From: Gnetum montanum
Taxonomy: Eukaryota > Streptophyta > Gnetopsida > Gnetales > Gnetaceae
Length of the DNA: 64,000 bases
Direction of reading: 5' to 3'
Assembly: GCA_015680685.1 (NCBI GenBank)
Contig: MNCI01002923.1
Coordinates: 338,915-402,914 of the forward strand
Below the pieces are notes generated by a model, which worked only from the letters and a program-made list of their open reading frames with translations, searched no databases and had not been told where the DNA came from. The position numbers and the translations under genes were made by a program. How positions within the stretch are numbered: the stretch's first letter is position 1; the number at the start of each line of letters is the position of its first letter. This document shows positions 1 to 9,873 of the stretch, in pieces.

Positions 1-590
1 CAGTTGAATCCTCATTTAATTTGTTATGAATTCTTAAACCCTCTTCAAGCATTTCATTACATTTAAACTTTTCAAAATTTAATGGACCGCTTATCCATTT
101 CGTCTATTTTTTAACCTTTCCGCTAACACTATTAACGTAATCAATCCACCATAATCACAAACTTGCCAAATGTAACTGTCAACAAGACAAGGTACTTAAA
201 AGCTATACATTACACATTACATACTAATTCACAATTTTTATTGTGATTGTAGTGGGAATTATGGACTAAAAGCAAGACAGTCTTCACCAATAGATAAGCA
301 ACAACACCATGTGATGAGGACCCTTCATGATAATTGAATCTTCTCCCTCACTCTTCAGTTGCCAGAGGAGTTGGATGCCAGTTTTGTCTAGGGTATTCAA
401 TTCTATTGTCATGAACACCCAATTTCATAAAAGATTGTATATCCATACACTTGGGCACTTAGAATTTGTCTATTCCATTTGAGTCAGTTTGTATGTTAGT
501 CAATAATCCCATACTTGCCAAATATTTTGTAAGGAACTTGTTCCTCCTTTTATTCACTTGAGGATAAGTTTTTATTTAGTTGTGGGGGTA
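1..590 (+). mobile_element. 3' internal tail of an Athila-like LTR element (element D)
   Basis: This stretch is non-coding but clearly resembles the segments just upstream of the 3' LTRs at 9710-9873 and 20530-20726. Shared landmarks are a 'gtcatgaacacc' block, a 'gtcaataatccc' block, 'ttttgtaa(g)gaac', and a terminal 'gataagtttttatttagttgtgggggta' type end that abuts the LTR. The G-run at 583-588 is the polypurine-tract position. The rest of the element lies left of the window. No supportable ORF is present. Confidence 0.7.
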
Positions 591-1458
591 TGATGAATCA
601 TGTTTAAATATGCTCTAATATCAAATATGCAATATTGGACCCTCGATATTAAATACCTGATATCAGACCCTAAGATGCAATGTCAAATATCCAATATTGA
701 AAGGTATATGTTGGGCACATGATTTCCATATAGTTTTTGTCATAACATAGCAAATATCTTGTAGTTTGTTTTCTCTAGAGTTAGAATATTTTCCAAAGTA
801 CCTGCAATAGGACTCATTGAGTGTATAGATCTTTATTTGAACACTATTGTACTTGAGCACAGTAGTGTGTGCAAAAATAGAGATGAGCCTTCTAATCAAA
901 CCTTGCAACACCTTGGCTAGCTTAAATATTTTATTTATGAATTTAAAATTTCATGCAATTTCCTTTAATGCATCCAAGTAATTAACTTAAATTAAGCTAA
1001 TTATATTTAATAGAAGTTAATTAATTAAGCACATAAGCATGACCACTTTGAGCATACATGTAGCACTTGGCAACCCCAATAACGCTTAATGTTTAGTAAC
1101 CTAGTAGCATTATATGTGTTTAGAATGTGCACAGAAAGTGTGATTGGATACTTATGTTAGGGCAGTTAGTTATTGATCAGCAATTAGATTAAGTTGAATT
1201 AATTATAAATTACATTTCAACCTACTCTTAATTGTAGATAAATAAAATATAAAATAATAAAAATCATGTACCTCAATTATACTTAACCATATAGTTAAGC
1301 TCCACAAGTATAGTTGAGAAGACAACAATTGTCATGATTAGATTTCACATTCTGGAACCAGTGTACTTAAGAATTTAAGGTCTATGAAATTCGACCAAAT
1401 TTCTTGTGAACACTTGTGATTCATATAGTTGGATGTAAGGGTACCTCACTGCTCATCA
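591..1458 (+). repeat. LTR shared by element D (3' LTR) and element C (5' LTR)
   Basis: The LTR starts TGATGAATC right after a polypurine tract and ends CTCATCA right before a PBS-like site. It therefore looks like a 3' LTR on its left and a 5' LTR on its right. The R/U5 part matches the other LTRs of the family: 'agaatattttcc', 'tatttgaacact', 'tggatacttatgtta', 'cctcaattatacttaacca'. The U3 start is rich in AATATC-type motifs (about 610-690), a diverged version of the GATATC array in element A. Its beginning also resembles the LTR at 25044, which supports pairing with that copy as element C, although the two U3 regions differ strongly. Confidence 0.75.
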
Positions 1459-1459
1459 T

Positions 1460-1476
1460 TGGCACAATTACCAAAG
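1460..1476 (+). other. degenerate primer binding site (tRNA-Asp type)
   Basis: TGGCACAATTACCAAAG follows the LTR end with a one-base spacer. It lines up with TGGCGCCGTTGCCGGGG, the complement of the plant tRNA-Asp(GTC) 3' end, at roughly 10 of 17 positions. The mismatches are mostly C-to-T or G-to-A changes. Confidence 0.6.
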
Positions 1477-1994
1477 ATTGTTTAATTATTACATGCATTA
1501 TCTAGGATTTAGTGAAAAATATTCAAAATCATGGAAATGAACCCTAGAGTCATATCATACTTTAAAACAACTATAACAATTTTTAAAAGCACACTACATT
1601 TTTATTTCTCTAACACAAGATGTCTTCTTCTCACAAGAGTGATTTCCCGCCCAAGTCTAATGGAGTACATTAGTAGATTCCCTAATAATACAAAGTCATA
1701 TATGCTCATCCTCATGAGTATGTACCCAATTTCACCTTCATCCTACGCTAAGATAAACCACTGCAATGCCATGACATAGAGGGCAACATCATGTTTCCAC
1801 CAGATTGATCTATTCCTATGATGCTCCAACAAACTCTTACATATTTGGGCCTCCAAGGACTTCATGCTAAGTACGTTATACAAGATAGTGATGCTAGGGA
1901 ATATCATCCCACTAAGGCATAATGTCTCAAGGATCAGAAACTAGAACATCACTCTAAATCTGCGAAGGGAAATTGGTTCACTAATTCATCATAT
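1477..1994 (+). other. 5' leader of element C, no supportable gene
   Basis: This is the leader between the PBS and the recognisable gag frame. Short open frames exist but none resembles gag or any other family I know. The frame that becomes gag can be followed only from about 1985 onward. Confidence 0.5.
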
Positions 1995-2690
1995 TTGTTG
2001 TGCCAAAAGGATGGTGGAGAACCCTTCTCTAGGGGTTTTCCATTTAGTGAAATTCCTCTCTTTGACTTCGGTGAAGGATGTCAAAACCAGAAGTTGCAAT
2101 CCATGATCCACAATCTTGGTTCTAGCAAGAATGGATCCAATGACAAAGGAGGATCCAAGGAGAAGAATCAAGGTAGGGATGCAAATAAGAAATGAGATCA
2201 TGATCATGGCAACGATCACCAAAGAGGGGGTAGTAGGCATTATGATGGTACTAGTCCTCTTTCCTCTTCACCTTCCTCATCATCATCTTCTTCTTCTAGC
2301 TTTGATCACAATTGTAGTAGACACAACCATGATGGACATGATTGATGGGATCAAAATGATCGAAGGGACCATCAGGCTAGTTAAGACTAGGGGCACGAGC
2401 ATTCAAGAGAGACTTGTTGCCATGAATGAAGGGGTAATAAAGGGCATCGTAGGCACCAAAATCATGGCCTCAATGAGCCTTTGCTTGGTACCTATAGTAT
2501 GCTAAACATTGTAGAGGTAGTGATAATTCCTATAAGGCATATTAAGGATAGTAAGATAAAGAGGCTAGATAGGAACAATATTCCTTGGTTCGAAGGAGGA
2601 TATAACTCAAACTCATAAAATCATCTCTAATCTTTCCAAGATGCATGTGCCTTGCAAAATATAGAAAATGAGTGGAAAAATATAGAACAT
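1995..2690 (+). pseudogene. truncated gag of element C
   Basis: One reading frame, broken by several stops, can be followed from 1995 to about 2690. The N-terminal half is low complexity: GSSKNGSNDKGG and KEKNQGRDANKK, then His/Asp-rich and poly-Ser segments. The C-terminal end (about 2550-2690) contains KRLDRNNIPWFEGGYN and SFQDACALQNIENEW. These line up with the gag of element A (RLDLNNFPKFSGGYD, SFYDACTWNNIDIGW), the capsid start of Athila-type Gag. The frame then jumps directly into 3' UTR sequence, so the rest of gag and all of pol are missing. This copy cannot make a capsid or any enzyme. Confidence 0.75.
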
Positions 2691-4115
2691 CAATTTTCAT
2701 ACATTTTCTTAAATATTTTACAATTTCTTTTATATTTTACTTTATTTGGATTTTATTACAAGTCTTTTTCTTTTTTATTTTCATTAGAACTTTGGTGCTG
2801 AATACAATTGTTGATTAATGGTGGTTAATTGAATTATCTTGTTTAAATTAATTGCTTAATGACTGGATTTCAATATTGAATTTTGACATTAATTAATGGA
2901 AAATTTATTTTCTCATGATATTAGGCATTAAGCTCATGTCATCCACCCATTCCACTAAAACTCCATTGTGTTCTCTTGTCTGGGAAGCATGAGGTCCTTT
3001 CTTATGAATAACTTTTAAAGAATTTGTGATCTTGGTATTCTTTAGACTTGGAATGAATCAAGTGGAATTAACAAGGATATGGCTTTAAATGGACTTGTTA
3101 CCTTTTATACCTACCTACCATCTATATTTTTATGGGTATTCTCATCAATTCCTCACCATTCCTAATGTCAACTAATAACAATAAGCAATGTCTTTGCATG
3201 GTGTGATTCCCATGAAATAAAAATACATGGGAATTCAAAGTACATCCCTTAGATGAAATAATGGGCTACAAGCACTAGTTATAAGGTTGGAAAGGCATGT
3301 TAGCCATGCTTGAAGGTATCCCTCTAACTAAGACCCTCTTCACTTCCTGCTTCTATTTTCTTCTCTATTTGAAATGATGGATGATCTTTGGGGATGTTCA
3401 TGGACTCTAGGGGGTCAAATAGTCTCAATGTGTCAATGTGAAGTCATTGGAAGTGCATGGTCTTGATTTTGACTAAGGATGGGATGATATTAAGTCACCT
3501 TAATCACAAACTCCACAAAGGACTTCATGTGATTAGAATGAGAAATTCCATTCCATTCACTCTCTCCCTTATCACCAAATTGGTCATCTACCACCTCACT
3601 AGCTCCTATAATGATTAATCAATGTGTTCATTTTAATTTCTTAATTCTTTTGTGGTCTCTTGTGTGATTTAAGTTTTAACAATCCATAGTCATTAATCAT
3701 ACACAGGGCCTACAAACTCCTTAGTATGAGGATATGCAAGAGCATTAAAGACATGAGCCTGCTATAGGGAGGACCCACTTGCATATTGTTTGGTCCAAGG
3801 AGTTAAACTTGTTATCCCATTGTCATTTTGCCTTCAAACCATTTTTTTCCACCTCAAAACATCTAGTTTTGCACTCCTTAGCAATCAAATTTCATCCAAA
3901 TCTCCTTTTCCCAACTAAATTTCAAGCCTTCTTCATTGATTTGTCCTTATTCTAGGCTTTTCTCTCTCTCTAGACTCCAGTTTCATCAAGAAAAAAAAAT
4001 ATTTCCCCATACTTAGTTTTTTAATGTGAAAATTTCTTTTTTATAGCTACATTGATGCAGCCAAATTTGTTGATGCAACCAACACATGTGGGGGGAAAAT
4101 AATATAAACACGCAC
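2691..4115 (+). mobile_element. 3' untranslated region of element C, left part
   Basis: This non-coding stretch is collinear with 15725-17230 of element B and, inverted, with 37300-38860 of element F. Shared blocks include 'tgtcatccaccca', 'gtctttgcatggtgtgg' and 'cacttcctgcttc'. It begins at a deletion that removed most of gag and all of pol, and it ends where element B inserted. The same UTR resumes at 21557. A short pyrimidine tract lies at 3959-3973. No gene is present. Confidence 0.75.
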
Positions 4116-4203
4116 TAATGAAGCATGCATCATTGGGCCACATTCTTGGGATTCTATTAACGTAAGATTTGCCCTTTCAATGGCACCCTATCAACATGGC
4201 ACC
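4116..4203 (+). repeat. 5' LTR of element B, first fragment
   Basis: The first 88 bp of B's 5' LTR (TAATGAAGCATGCATCATTGG...) match the start of B's 3' LTR at 20727 (TGATGGAGCATGCATTATTGG). Element A cut the LTR here. It continues at 10737. Confidence 0.85.
4199..4203 (+). repeat. target site duplication of element A, left copy (GCACC)
   Basis: GCACC stands directly before the 5' LTR of A. The same five bases stand directly after its 3' LTR at 10732-10736. Five-base duplications are typical for Ty3/gypsy integration. Confidence 0.9.
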
Positions 4204-4271
4204 TGATGAGACGCGATATCGCATGGATCATAATATCGCATCCCTCGCGATATCGCAGTGCGCCATCATAT

Positions 4272-4280
4272 CTATAAATA
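4272..4280 (+). promoter_or_regulatory. TATA-box-like element of the element A 5' LTR
   Basis: CTATAAATA is followed at plausible distance by the R-region block 'gatagaatattttcc'. The same box occurs at the same place in the 3' LTR (10020-10028) and, with variation, in the other LTRs of the family. Confidence 0.65.
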
Positions 4281-4353
4281 AGAGGTAGCTCTCCCTTGTT
4301 TCATCATCCTAGGCTAGATAGTAGTGAAACTCTGGCAGATTGATCACTCCAGA

Positions 4354-4437
4354 GATAGAATATTTTCCATGTGCCCGCAGTAGGATTCCTAAAGTGATAG
4401 AATATTTTCCATGTGCCCGCAGTAGGATTCCTAAAGT
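4354..4437 (+). repeat. 42-bp tandem duplication within the 5' LTR of A
   Basis: Two successive copies (4354-4395, 4396-4437) of the block starting 'gatagaatattttcc' and ending 'cctaaagt' are essentially identical. The 3' LTR has only one copy at the equivalent place (about 10103-10144). The duplication therefore arose after insertion, or is an assembly artefact. Confidence 0.9.
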
Positions 4438-5027
4438 GAACGGATCTTTATTCGAGCAAACATTGTACCTGAACATAAGTTTGTGTATAACAATAAAGAT
4501 GAGCTTCTTGGATAAACCTTGTAGTGCATGGAATAGGCTAATTAGGATTTTATTTATTTTTATTTATTATCTATTATTTACTACTTTCTCTCTCAACCCT
4601 TCTCTCCTAGTTAAGTGCCTCAGTATGACCGCTTCGAGCACGTGCATCACGCATGGTGATCCCAGCAATGATTAGCGTTTGGTAGCCACAGTTGCATCGG
4701 TTCAGGGTGTGTACGATAAGTGGGAATGGATGCTGATGCTAGGTTAATTTAGACTTAGTTCATTAGTTAAAGTTAGTAATTAGTTTCTCAACCCTTCACC
4801 TTGTTAGCATAGGAGATAAAACATAAAAAGATATAAAAATCATATACCTCAGACTTACTTAACCATACACCATGACAATACAAGTAAGTCTGGGGAGACA
4901 ATGAACGCGATTAACCCTAAGTGTTCCATGAGGCGTGTAGGCACTTAGTCTGCAAAGTTCAACTGGATCGCGCATGTTACGCTTGTATTCATATGGTTGA
5001 GTGTAGGGGTACCTCGCCACTCATCAT

Positions 5028-5044
5028 TGGCATCGTTGCCGGGG
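5028..5044 (+). other. primer binding site, tRNA-Asp type
   Basis: TGGCATCGTTGCCGGGG lies one base past the 5' LTR end. It differs at only two adjacent positions from TGGCGCCGTTGCCGGGG, the complement of the 3' end of plant tRNA-Asp(GTC). A tRNA-Asp primer is commonly reported for Athila-type elements. Confidence 0.88.
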
Positions 5045-5168
5045 ACGGTGCTAGTTATCTAGATTACTTATATCATACAAGGTTGCTGTAAAGGACTTAA
5101 CGATATATCTTTTAGAAAAAAAATACTTATTAAAATTTACACGTAATTTCACACACAACTTCACAACC

Positions 5169-6165
5169 ATGCCTCTCCTACAAGACGATAATAATGCCAC
5201 ACTTAGTGAGGAAGTTCATCGGAGAACCAACAAACTATATGATGATGAAGATTGGAGTATACAACCTAAAGTGGGATTTTCTTATAAAAAGGAACAAAAA
5301 CAACGTCATTCCAACATATGAAAGCATAACTTACCAAATGATGATGAACCCCCACTGGCCACTACAAGCCTAATGCAATTACAAGAGGTTGTTCAAATCT
5401 CCCATAGGCATCGTAAAGAGAGCCATCTACCCAGGCTCGATTTAAATAACTTTCCAAAATTTTCAGGAGGCTATGACTTAGATCTGCATCAACATTTACA
5501 ATCCTTCTACGATGCCTGCACATGGAATAACATTGATATTGGTTGGAAAAAACTTAAGCTCTTTCCTATGACACTCGTTGGCCAAGCAAAAGTATGGTAT
5601 AGATCATTAAANNNNNNNNNNNNNNNNNNNNNNNNNNNNNNNNNNNNNNNNNNNNNNNNNNNNNNNNNNNNNNNNNNNNNNNNNNNNNNNNNNNNNNNNN
5701 NNNNNNNNNNNNNNNNNNNNNNNNNNNNNNNNNNNNNNNNNAGAAGGAGATATGACCAGATGGGAGAGTGTTGAAAAACATCAATGGGACCAAAATATTA
5801 ACTCAACAAAGGTCCATGATTATACAAAGGAGAAATCAACCAATCTCAAGGTGGAAACATCATCTTTGCCAATACAATAATCGTTAGAAGAAGCTAAGGC
5901 AAAGATCAATAAGATGTGGGAATGGATGTATCAAAAGTGTGGAGAATATATCAACAATATTGGAGATAGAGGTTTGACAACCTAAGAAGCAGGAAAAAAC
6001 ATTAGACATTCAGAAAAGAAGAATGAAGGGAATAAATGCTCAACTGCCAATCATACGTATGAATCCAACATATGCCTGTATGATCACCCCAAGGGCCAAT
6101 GCCCAATATTGTTACATTTACATGAGCATTGGGGAAACACGCTACATCTAGAGTTCGTATAGAGA
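5169..6165 (+). pseudogene. gag of element A
   Basis: The frame opens at ATG 5169 (MPLLQDDNNATLSEEVH) and stays in frame, apart from one TGA near 5319, into a capsid-like segment: RLDLNNFPKFSGGYD, HLQSFYDACTWNNIDIGW, KLFPMTLVGQAKVWYRSL. This is the characteristic Gag core of Athila/Tat elements (L.LFP.TL.G.A..WY.SL). A 130-base gap (5612-5741) then removes the middle. After the gap the frame continues with an EEAKAKINKMWEWM block and a CLYDHPKGQCPI block, before stops accumulate near 6165. The C-x-DHPKG-x-CPI element recurs in B as CDIYQYKHPKGCCPI, so it is a conserved feature of this family in place of an obvious CCHC knuckle. Confidence 0.85.
5612..5741. other. assembly gap (130 N) inside gag
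   Basis: An unresolved run of N within the capsid-coding part of element A. Frame continuity across it cannot be judged. Confidence 0.99.
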
Positions 6166-7279
6166 TATTGTGTTTGATCATAGTGGAAACAACCCCAGTC
6201 ATGGGGGAGACCACCCTTAGACTGGAGGCACCCTTCATATCATTCAAATTCAAATTCTTATCATGTTCAACATCTTGTTTCTCCATTTGGGCCAACACAC
6301 TCTATCTCACCACAATACCATTCTCCACAATACTATCAACCCATACCTCCAACACAACTGCCACCTTGTACATCTTATACTCCTCCTAACTTTCAACATT
6401 CTCATCCTTTTCCTCCTTATACATTGCCACCAATTGTTCCTAAGGTGCCTACACCACCACAACAACCCACGAACAACACTTGTGCTACTACTACTAACAA
6501 CAGTGAGAGGCCTCCTCAACATCAAAAGTGTCCTTTCTTTAAACATGGCCGTAAGAAGGGACAACATAATTCTGAGGCCAATACAGCTTCCAACCTAACA
6601 CAAGTCCCACACTATGGTGCACCCTTATCTTCGAACCCAACACCTCATGTAACTTCATCAAGGCCACCGACTCACACTCCAACAACAATCTGACCCAATG
6701 AACATAGACATGGAGAGCGACAAAAAAATCCTTGCATACCATCTAATGGTCCTAAACATCATAGTGGGTCAACTCGTTATCCGGGAACTACATCGCATAA
6801 AGTGCCCCACTATGCTTACTATAATCAAGTGTGTGAACCCCAATGGGGTAAGTATGGACCAGCCACAATACTTCCAACATGCAAGGATCCTTATCTTCCA
6901 TTTATTAATCCTTGCCATCCTCAACCAATTAGTTATGGGGGATACCCCCCATTCTAATAACAAGCAAGATTAATAAATTTTTTCATTTTCTTTAATTTTA
7001 CAACTTTTTTTTCCAGTTTTTCATTTTTCAACTTTTTGTTTTATCTTTTTATCTTTTTGTGTTTTTGTCTTTTTACATTTTTGTAAGTAATCTCATCTAC
7101 GAATAAAACACTCATGTGGATCATTGGTTGAGGTGTCTTCTATGTTATTAAGTCATGAGTGATCAATTATCTAGAACAATGAGCTCTTTACACCCACTCC
7201 TCCAACATACAAGGCTTCGGAGCTCCCTTCAAACCAAAATCAAAGCTTTACACATACGGTTATGTTAACACATACTGTA
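6166..7279 (+). mobile_element. gag-protease linker of element A, decayed
   Basis: The low-complexity coding-like sequence is rich in Pro, Thr, His and Ser codons (for example IVPKVPTPPQQPT near 6430). It is followed by a block with CPFFKHGRKKGQHN (about 6530) resembling CxxF-type C-terminal Gag sequence. Frames shift repeatedly and no continuous product can be drawn. A T-rich stretch lies at 6980-7080. Confidence 0.55.
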
Positions 7280-7732
7280 ACCGACTGGATCAAGGTAGGC
7301 CACCTTCCTAGGAAACTCTTTGATCCTAGAAGCCCCTTAATCTATCTACAAATCATTGGGAACAAACCACATAAGGCTCTTCTTGACTCAAGTTCCAAAG
7401 TCAACTTAATTTCACGAGAGATGTATCAAGCCTAGAATCTGCCCCAACTTAAGAAGAGCAACATCCAACTAGAGCTGGCAGACCAGTCCATCACCATTCC
7501 CTTAGGATTGGTGGAGGACATCGTTACCACTGTGTGTGGGTGGTCATACCCAGCTGACTTCCTGGTGATAGAAGTCAACAGTAACAACCAAGGAGACTTC
7601 CCAATTATAATGGAAAGGCCATGGCTAAGTACAATAGATGCGTACCTAGGGATCCGCGATCTTTCCTTGGAGATATCTAAGATAAACATTTATGGAAAGA
7701 TTGAGAAGAAGAAAGTTCCGTGCATCACATAA
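7280..7732 (+). pseudogene. retropepsin-like protease of element A
   Basis: The active-site region reads KALLDSSSKVNLISREMY with the catalytic Asp at 7385-7387 (D-S-S in place of D-S/T-G). One TAG follows near 7432. The flap and C-terminal part is open: ITIPLGLVEDIV, WSYPADFLVIEV, GDFPIIMERPWLS, ending in VPCIT at 7732. In related proteases the last motif is ILGRPFL; here Gly is replaced by Glu. The order matches the Athila protease between Gag and RT. Nothing resembling RT follows. Confidence 0.8.
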
Positions 7733-8110
7733 AGTGACTTAGAGGGTGATGACATGGAGTAATGCTTAGCATCTCTTCCATGTAATCGATGTGCCCAAGG
7801 AACACAAATTCAAAGGTGCCTGTATGTAGCAACCACACAAGTAGTAAACACCCCGTGATTGACAGCTAGTCAAAAGAGCAACCAACAAACATGCATGGAA
7901 CGAACTGGGGAAATAACCCATGCCAACAATGAAGGCATAGATTCCTTGGAATATGAGCATCGCCAACTTCCACCCCTTAATCTAAGAACATCAATTGGGA
8001 GAAGTTGGGCACTTCTACGAAATTCAAACAAATGCTCATTATTTCAGATCTCTCCCTTACAATTCAGTCGTGGGGGAGATGGCCACCTATGCTAATCATT
8101 TGGGTCCCTC
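7733..8110 (+). mobile_element. deletion junction replacing pol in element A
   Basis: Sequence just past the protease (to about 7975) corresponds to 12541-12790 of element B. From about 8010 it corresponds to B's last pol codons and 3' UTR start near 15640-15700 (NKCSLFQISPLQF here, RHTQYFKSLPFNL there). About 2.9 kb of RT, RNase H and integrase is missing. The join lies roughly between 7975 and 8010. Confidence 0.75.
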
Positions 8111-8121
8111 AGTTCTCTTTA

Positions 8122-8211
8122 GTTTTTGTTTTACACGTTTTTGTTTTACAAGTTTTTGTTTTACACATTTTTGTTTTACACATTTTTCTTTTACACGTTT
8201 TTGTTTTACAA
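8122..8211 (+). repeat. 15-bp tandem array (GTTTTTGTTTTACAC)x6
   Basis: Six consecutive near-identical 15-mers, differing by one or two bases, lie in the 3' UTR of element A. The inverted counterpart in element F (38690-38850) has a looser version of the same T/A-rich pattern. Confidence 0.9.
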
Positions 8212-8258
8212 ATTTCTTTAACATTTCTTGTTTCTGTTTTACAACATCGTTATACTTT

Positions 8259-8265
<7 letters not shown>

Positions 8266-8297
<32 letters not shown>
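8266..8297 (+). repeat. (TG)16 microsatellite
   Basis: An uninterrupted TG dinucleotide run. No comparable run occurs at the equivalent place of elements B, C or F. Confidence 0.97.
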
Positions 8298-8298
<1 letters not shown>

Positions 8299-9861
8299 TC
8301 CACCTTGTAAGTTTGTCACCGCATAAATGTTCTTCCCAATGGTATGAACTATTTTTCATTGATTTCTGATATTTGGTTTTTGCCTTTAAGTCATGATGTT
8401 GATACTAAGGTATGTTTCTTTTGATATGAAAGGTAATGAGTTCACTTCATCCATTCATCCACTAGTTTCGATGGTCTCTCTCAGCTTGGAAATGTACAGT
8501 TCCTTCTAAATAAGAACTCTAACGAATCGGTGACTAGGCATTTCTTAAACTAAGGACTCAAGGATTGCAAAGGGTGTAACTTCAAGGGAACTTGATGCAT
8601 TTGTGTTGGCCATTCTCTTGGGTGCTTAGATGTGTTCTTCTTAAGTTTTCTTGTCGCTTTGATGTTATCCAATTCTCGGGAAGCTGAGCAATAAAAATAA
8701 CAAAGTCTTTGCATAGTGTGGCTCTCATGCATAAAAACACAAAACACAAAAAAAATAAGAAAGAAAAGAAAAGAAAGTGAGAATTCAAAGCACACCCCTT
8801 AGATAGAATAATCATTTGGGCTACAAGCACTAGTTATGGAACTCAAAATAAAATGTTCACTCTAACTAAGGCCCTTCTCGCTTCCCATTCTCTCCTCCTT
8901 GTTTAGTTGGAATGGTGGTGGCTCTTTGAAGATGCATTCTTGTTACTTCAAGGGGATGGATTGACTGAATGCATTGATGCAAAGTCACTGGATGTGATTG
9001 GTTTGAGGCTAGAGTTGGAATGAGATTTGCTAAGTTACATTAATCATAAAACACACAAGGGGCTATACACCACCTTGTTCTTGGGATTCCATTCCATTCT
9101 CTTCTCTCCATCCTTCTCTCCATTGTTCACCTCATTTTTGGTTGTATCATTAGTGTATATTTTGGTAGATACATTATTTTATTTTTGGTAAATTCTTGCA
9201 GTTAAGACTTTAACTCTTGTTCCAAATGACATTCCCAAAGCCTACNTTCCCTTTTTATCTATCTTTCTTGTTCTTATTCTTTCTCCATTCTATCGCTACC
9301 GGAGGTTCACGATTAGTCATGGCGGTATAAGGCTCGATTTTTTCGATTTTATCCTAGCCTCGATTTTTTTGATTTTTTCCTAACCCCTACACCTTCGGTA
9401 GTCATCATTAATATATCTCTAGATCTGTATCAGCCATACCACAACCTATCCAATGGACTTACACCGAAGTAAGGTATCAATTACATGATGATTCAATTAC
9501 CCTTGCTAATACAAAACTATGTTGTGTGTGTAGATGGCAATCATGCAACAACAAACCGGATTTGGAGGGAGCACTTGGAATGAAGCAGTGCTGAAGATTG
9601 ATGGCACGCTTATGGATGGACAACAAAAGGCGCAATCTTGGCATTGGCAGTAGCAACACTTCTTTCTCTCTTCTCTCTCAGCTGCCAACTAAGGCTTCAT
9701 GTCAATGTAATAAGGTGTTCACCCTTGTCGTCATGAACACCAGTTTTGTTGAGTCTTGTAATGATGATCTGTTCACATGTCATCCCATTAATTCCATTAA
9801 GTCAATAATCCCGTACCTTCCCGATATTATTGTAAAGAACTCAAGGATGAGTTTTCATTTA

Positions 9862-9873
9862 GTCATGGGGGTA
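9862..9873 (+). other. polypurine tract of element A
   Basis: The segment ATGGGGGTA ends immediately before the 3' LTR. A G-run at the same place stands before the LTRs at 591, 20727 and, inverted, 30450. Confidence 0.75.

Larger units (their letters stand above)
4204..5026 (+). repeat. 5' LTR of element A
   Basis: The LTR starts TGATGAGACG and ends CCACTCATCA, giving 7-bp inverted ends (TGATGAG/CTCATCA). The U3 start holds three copies of a decamer related to GCGATATCGC. A TATA-box-like CTATAAATA lies at 4272-4280. Against the 3' LTR it lacks about five of the GATATC decamers but has gained a 42-bp tandem duplication at 4354-4437. Confidence 0.92.
8111..9861 (+). mobile_element. 3' untranslated region of element A
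   Basis: This non-coding stretch is collinear with 15740-17590 of element B in several blocks. It contains a 15-bp tandem array (8122-8211), a (TG)16 run (8266-8297), A-rich and T-rich stretches, and one N at 9246. The extra 3' ORF seen in B, C and F is not present: the sequence passes from about 9360 to the pre-LTR segment near 9710. Confidence 0.65.

Noticed and set aside
2116-2505. 129-codon ORF rich in Met and Ile
   Set aside because: It overlaps the gag frame of element C in another frame. The Ser/His/Asp-rich frame leads in register into the conserved gag core, so that one is preferred.
4109-4113. CACGC as a target duplication for element B (with CATGC at 21557)
   Set aside because: One mismatch and two unexplained bases before the LTR start; too weak to assert.
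6263-6693. Several 86-111 codon ORFs on both strands
   Set aside because: Low-complexity Pro/His/Thr gag linker sequence read in alternative frames; none resembles a family or recurs in element B.
8096-8369. Lys/Gln-rich or Phe/Cys-rich ORFs at 8.0-8.4 kb
   Set aside because: They are translations of the 15-bp tandem array and the (TG)16 run, with no coding relevance.
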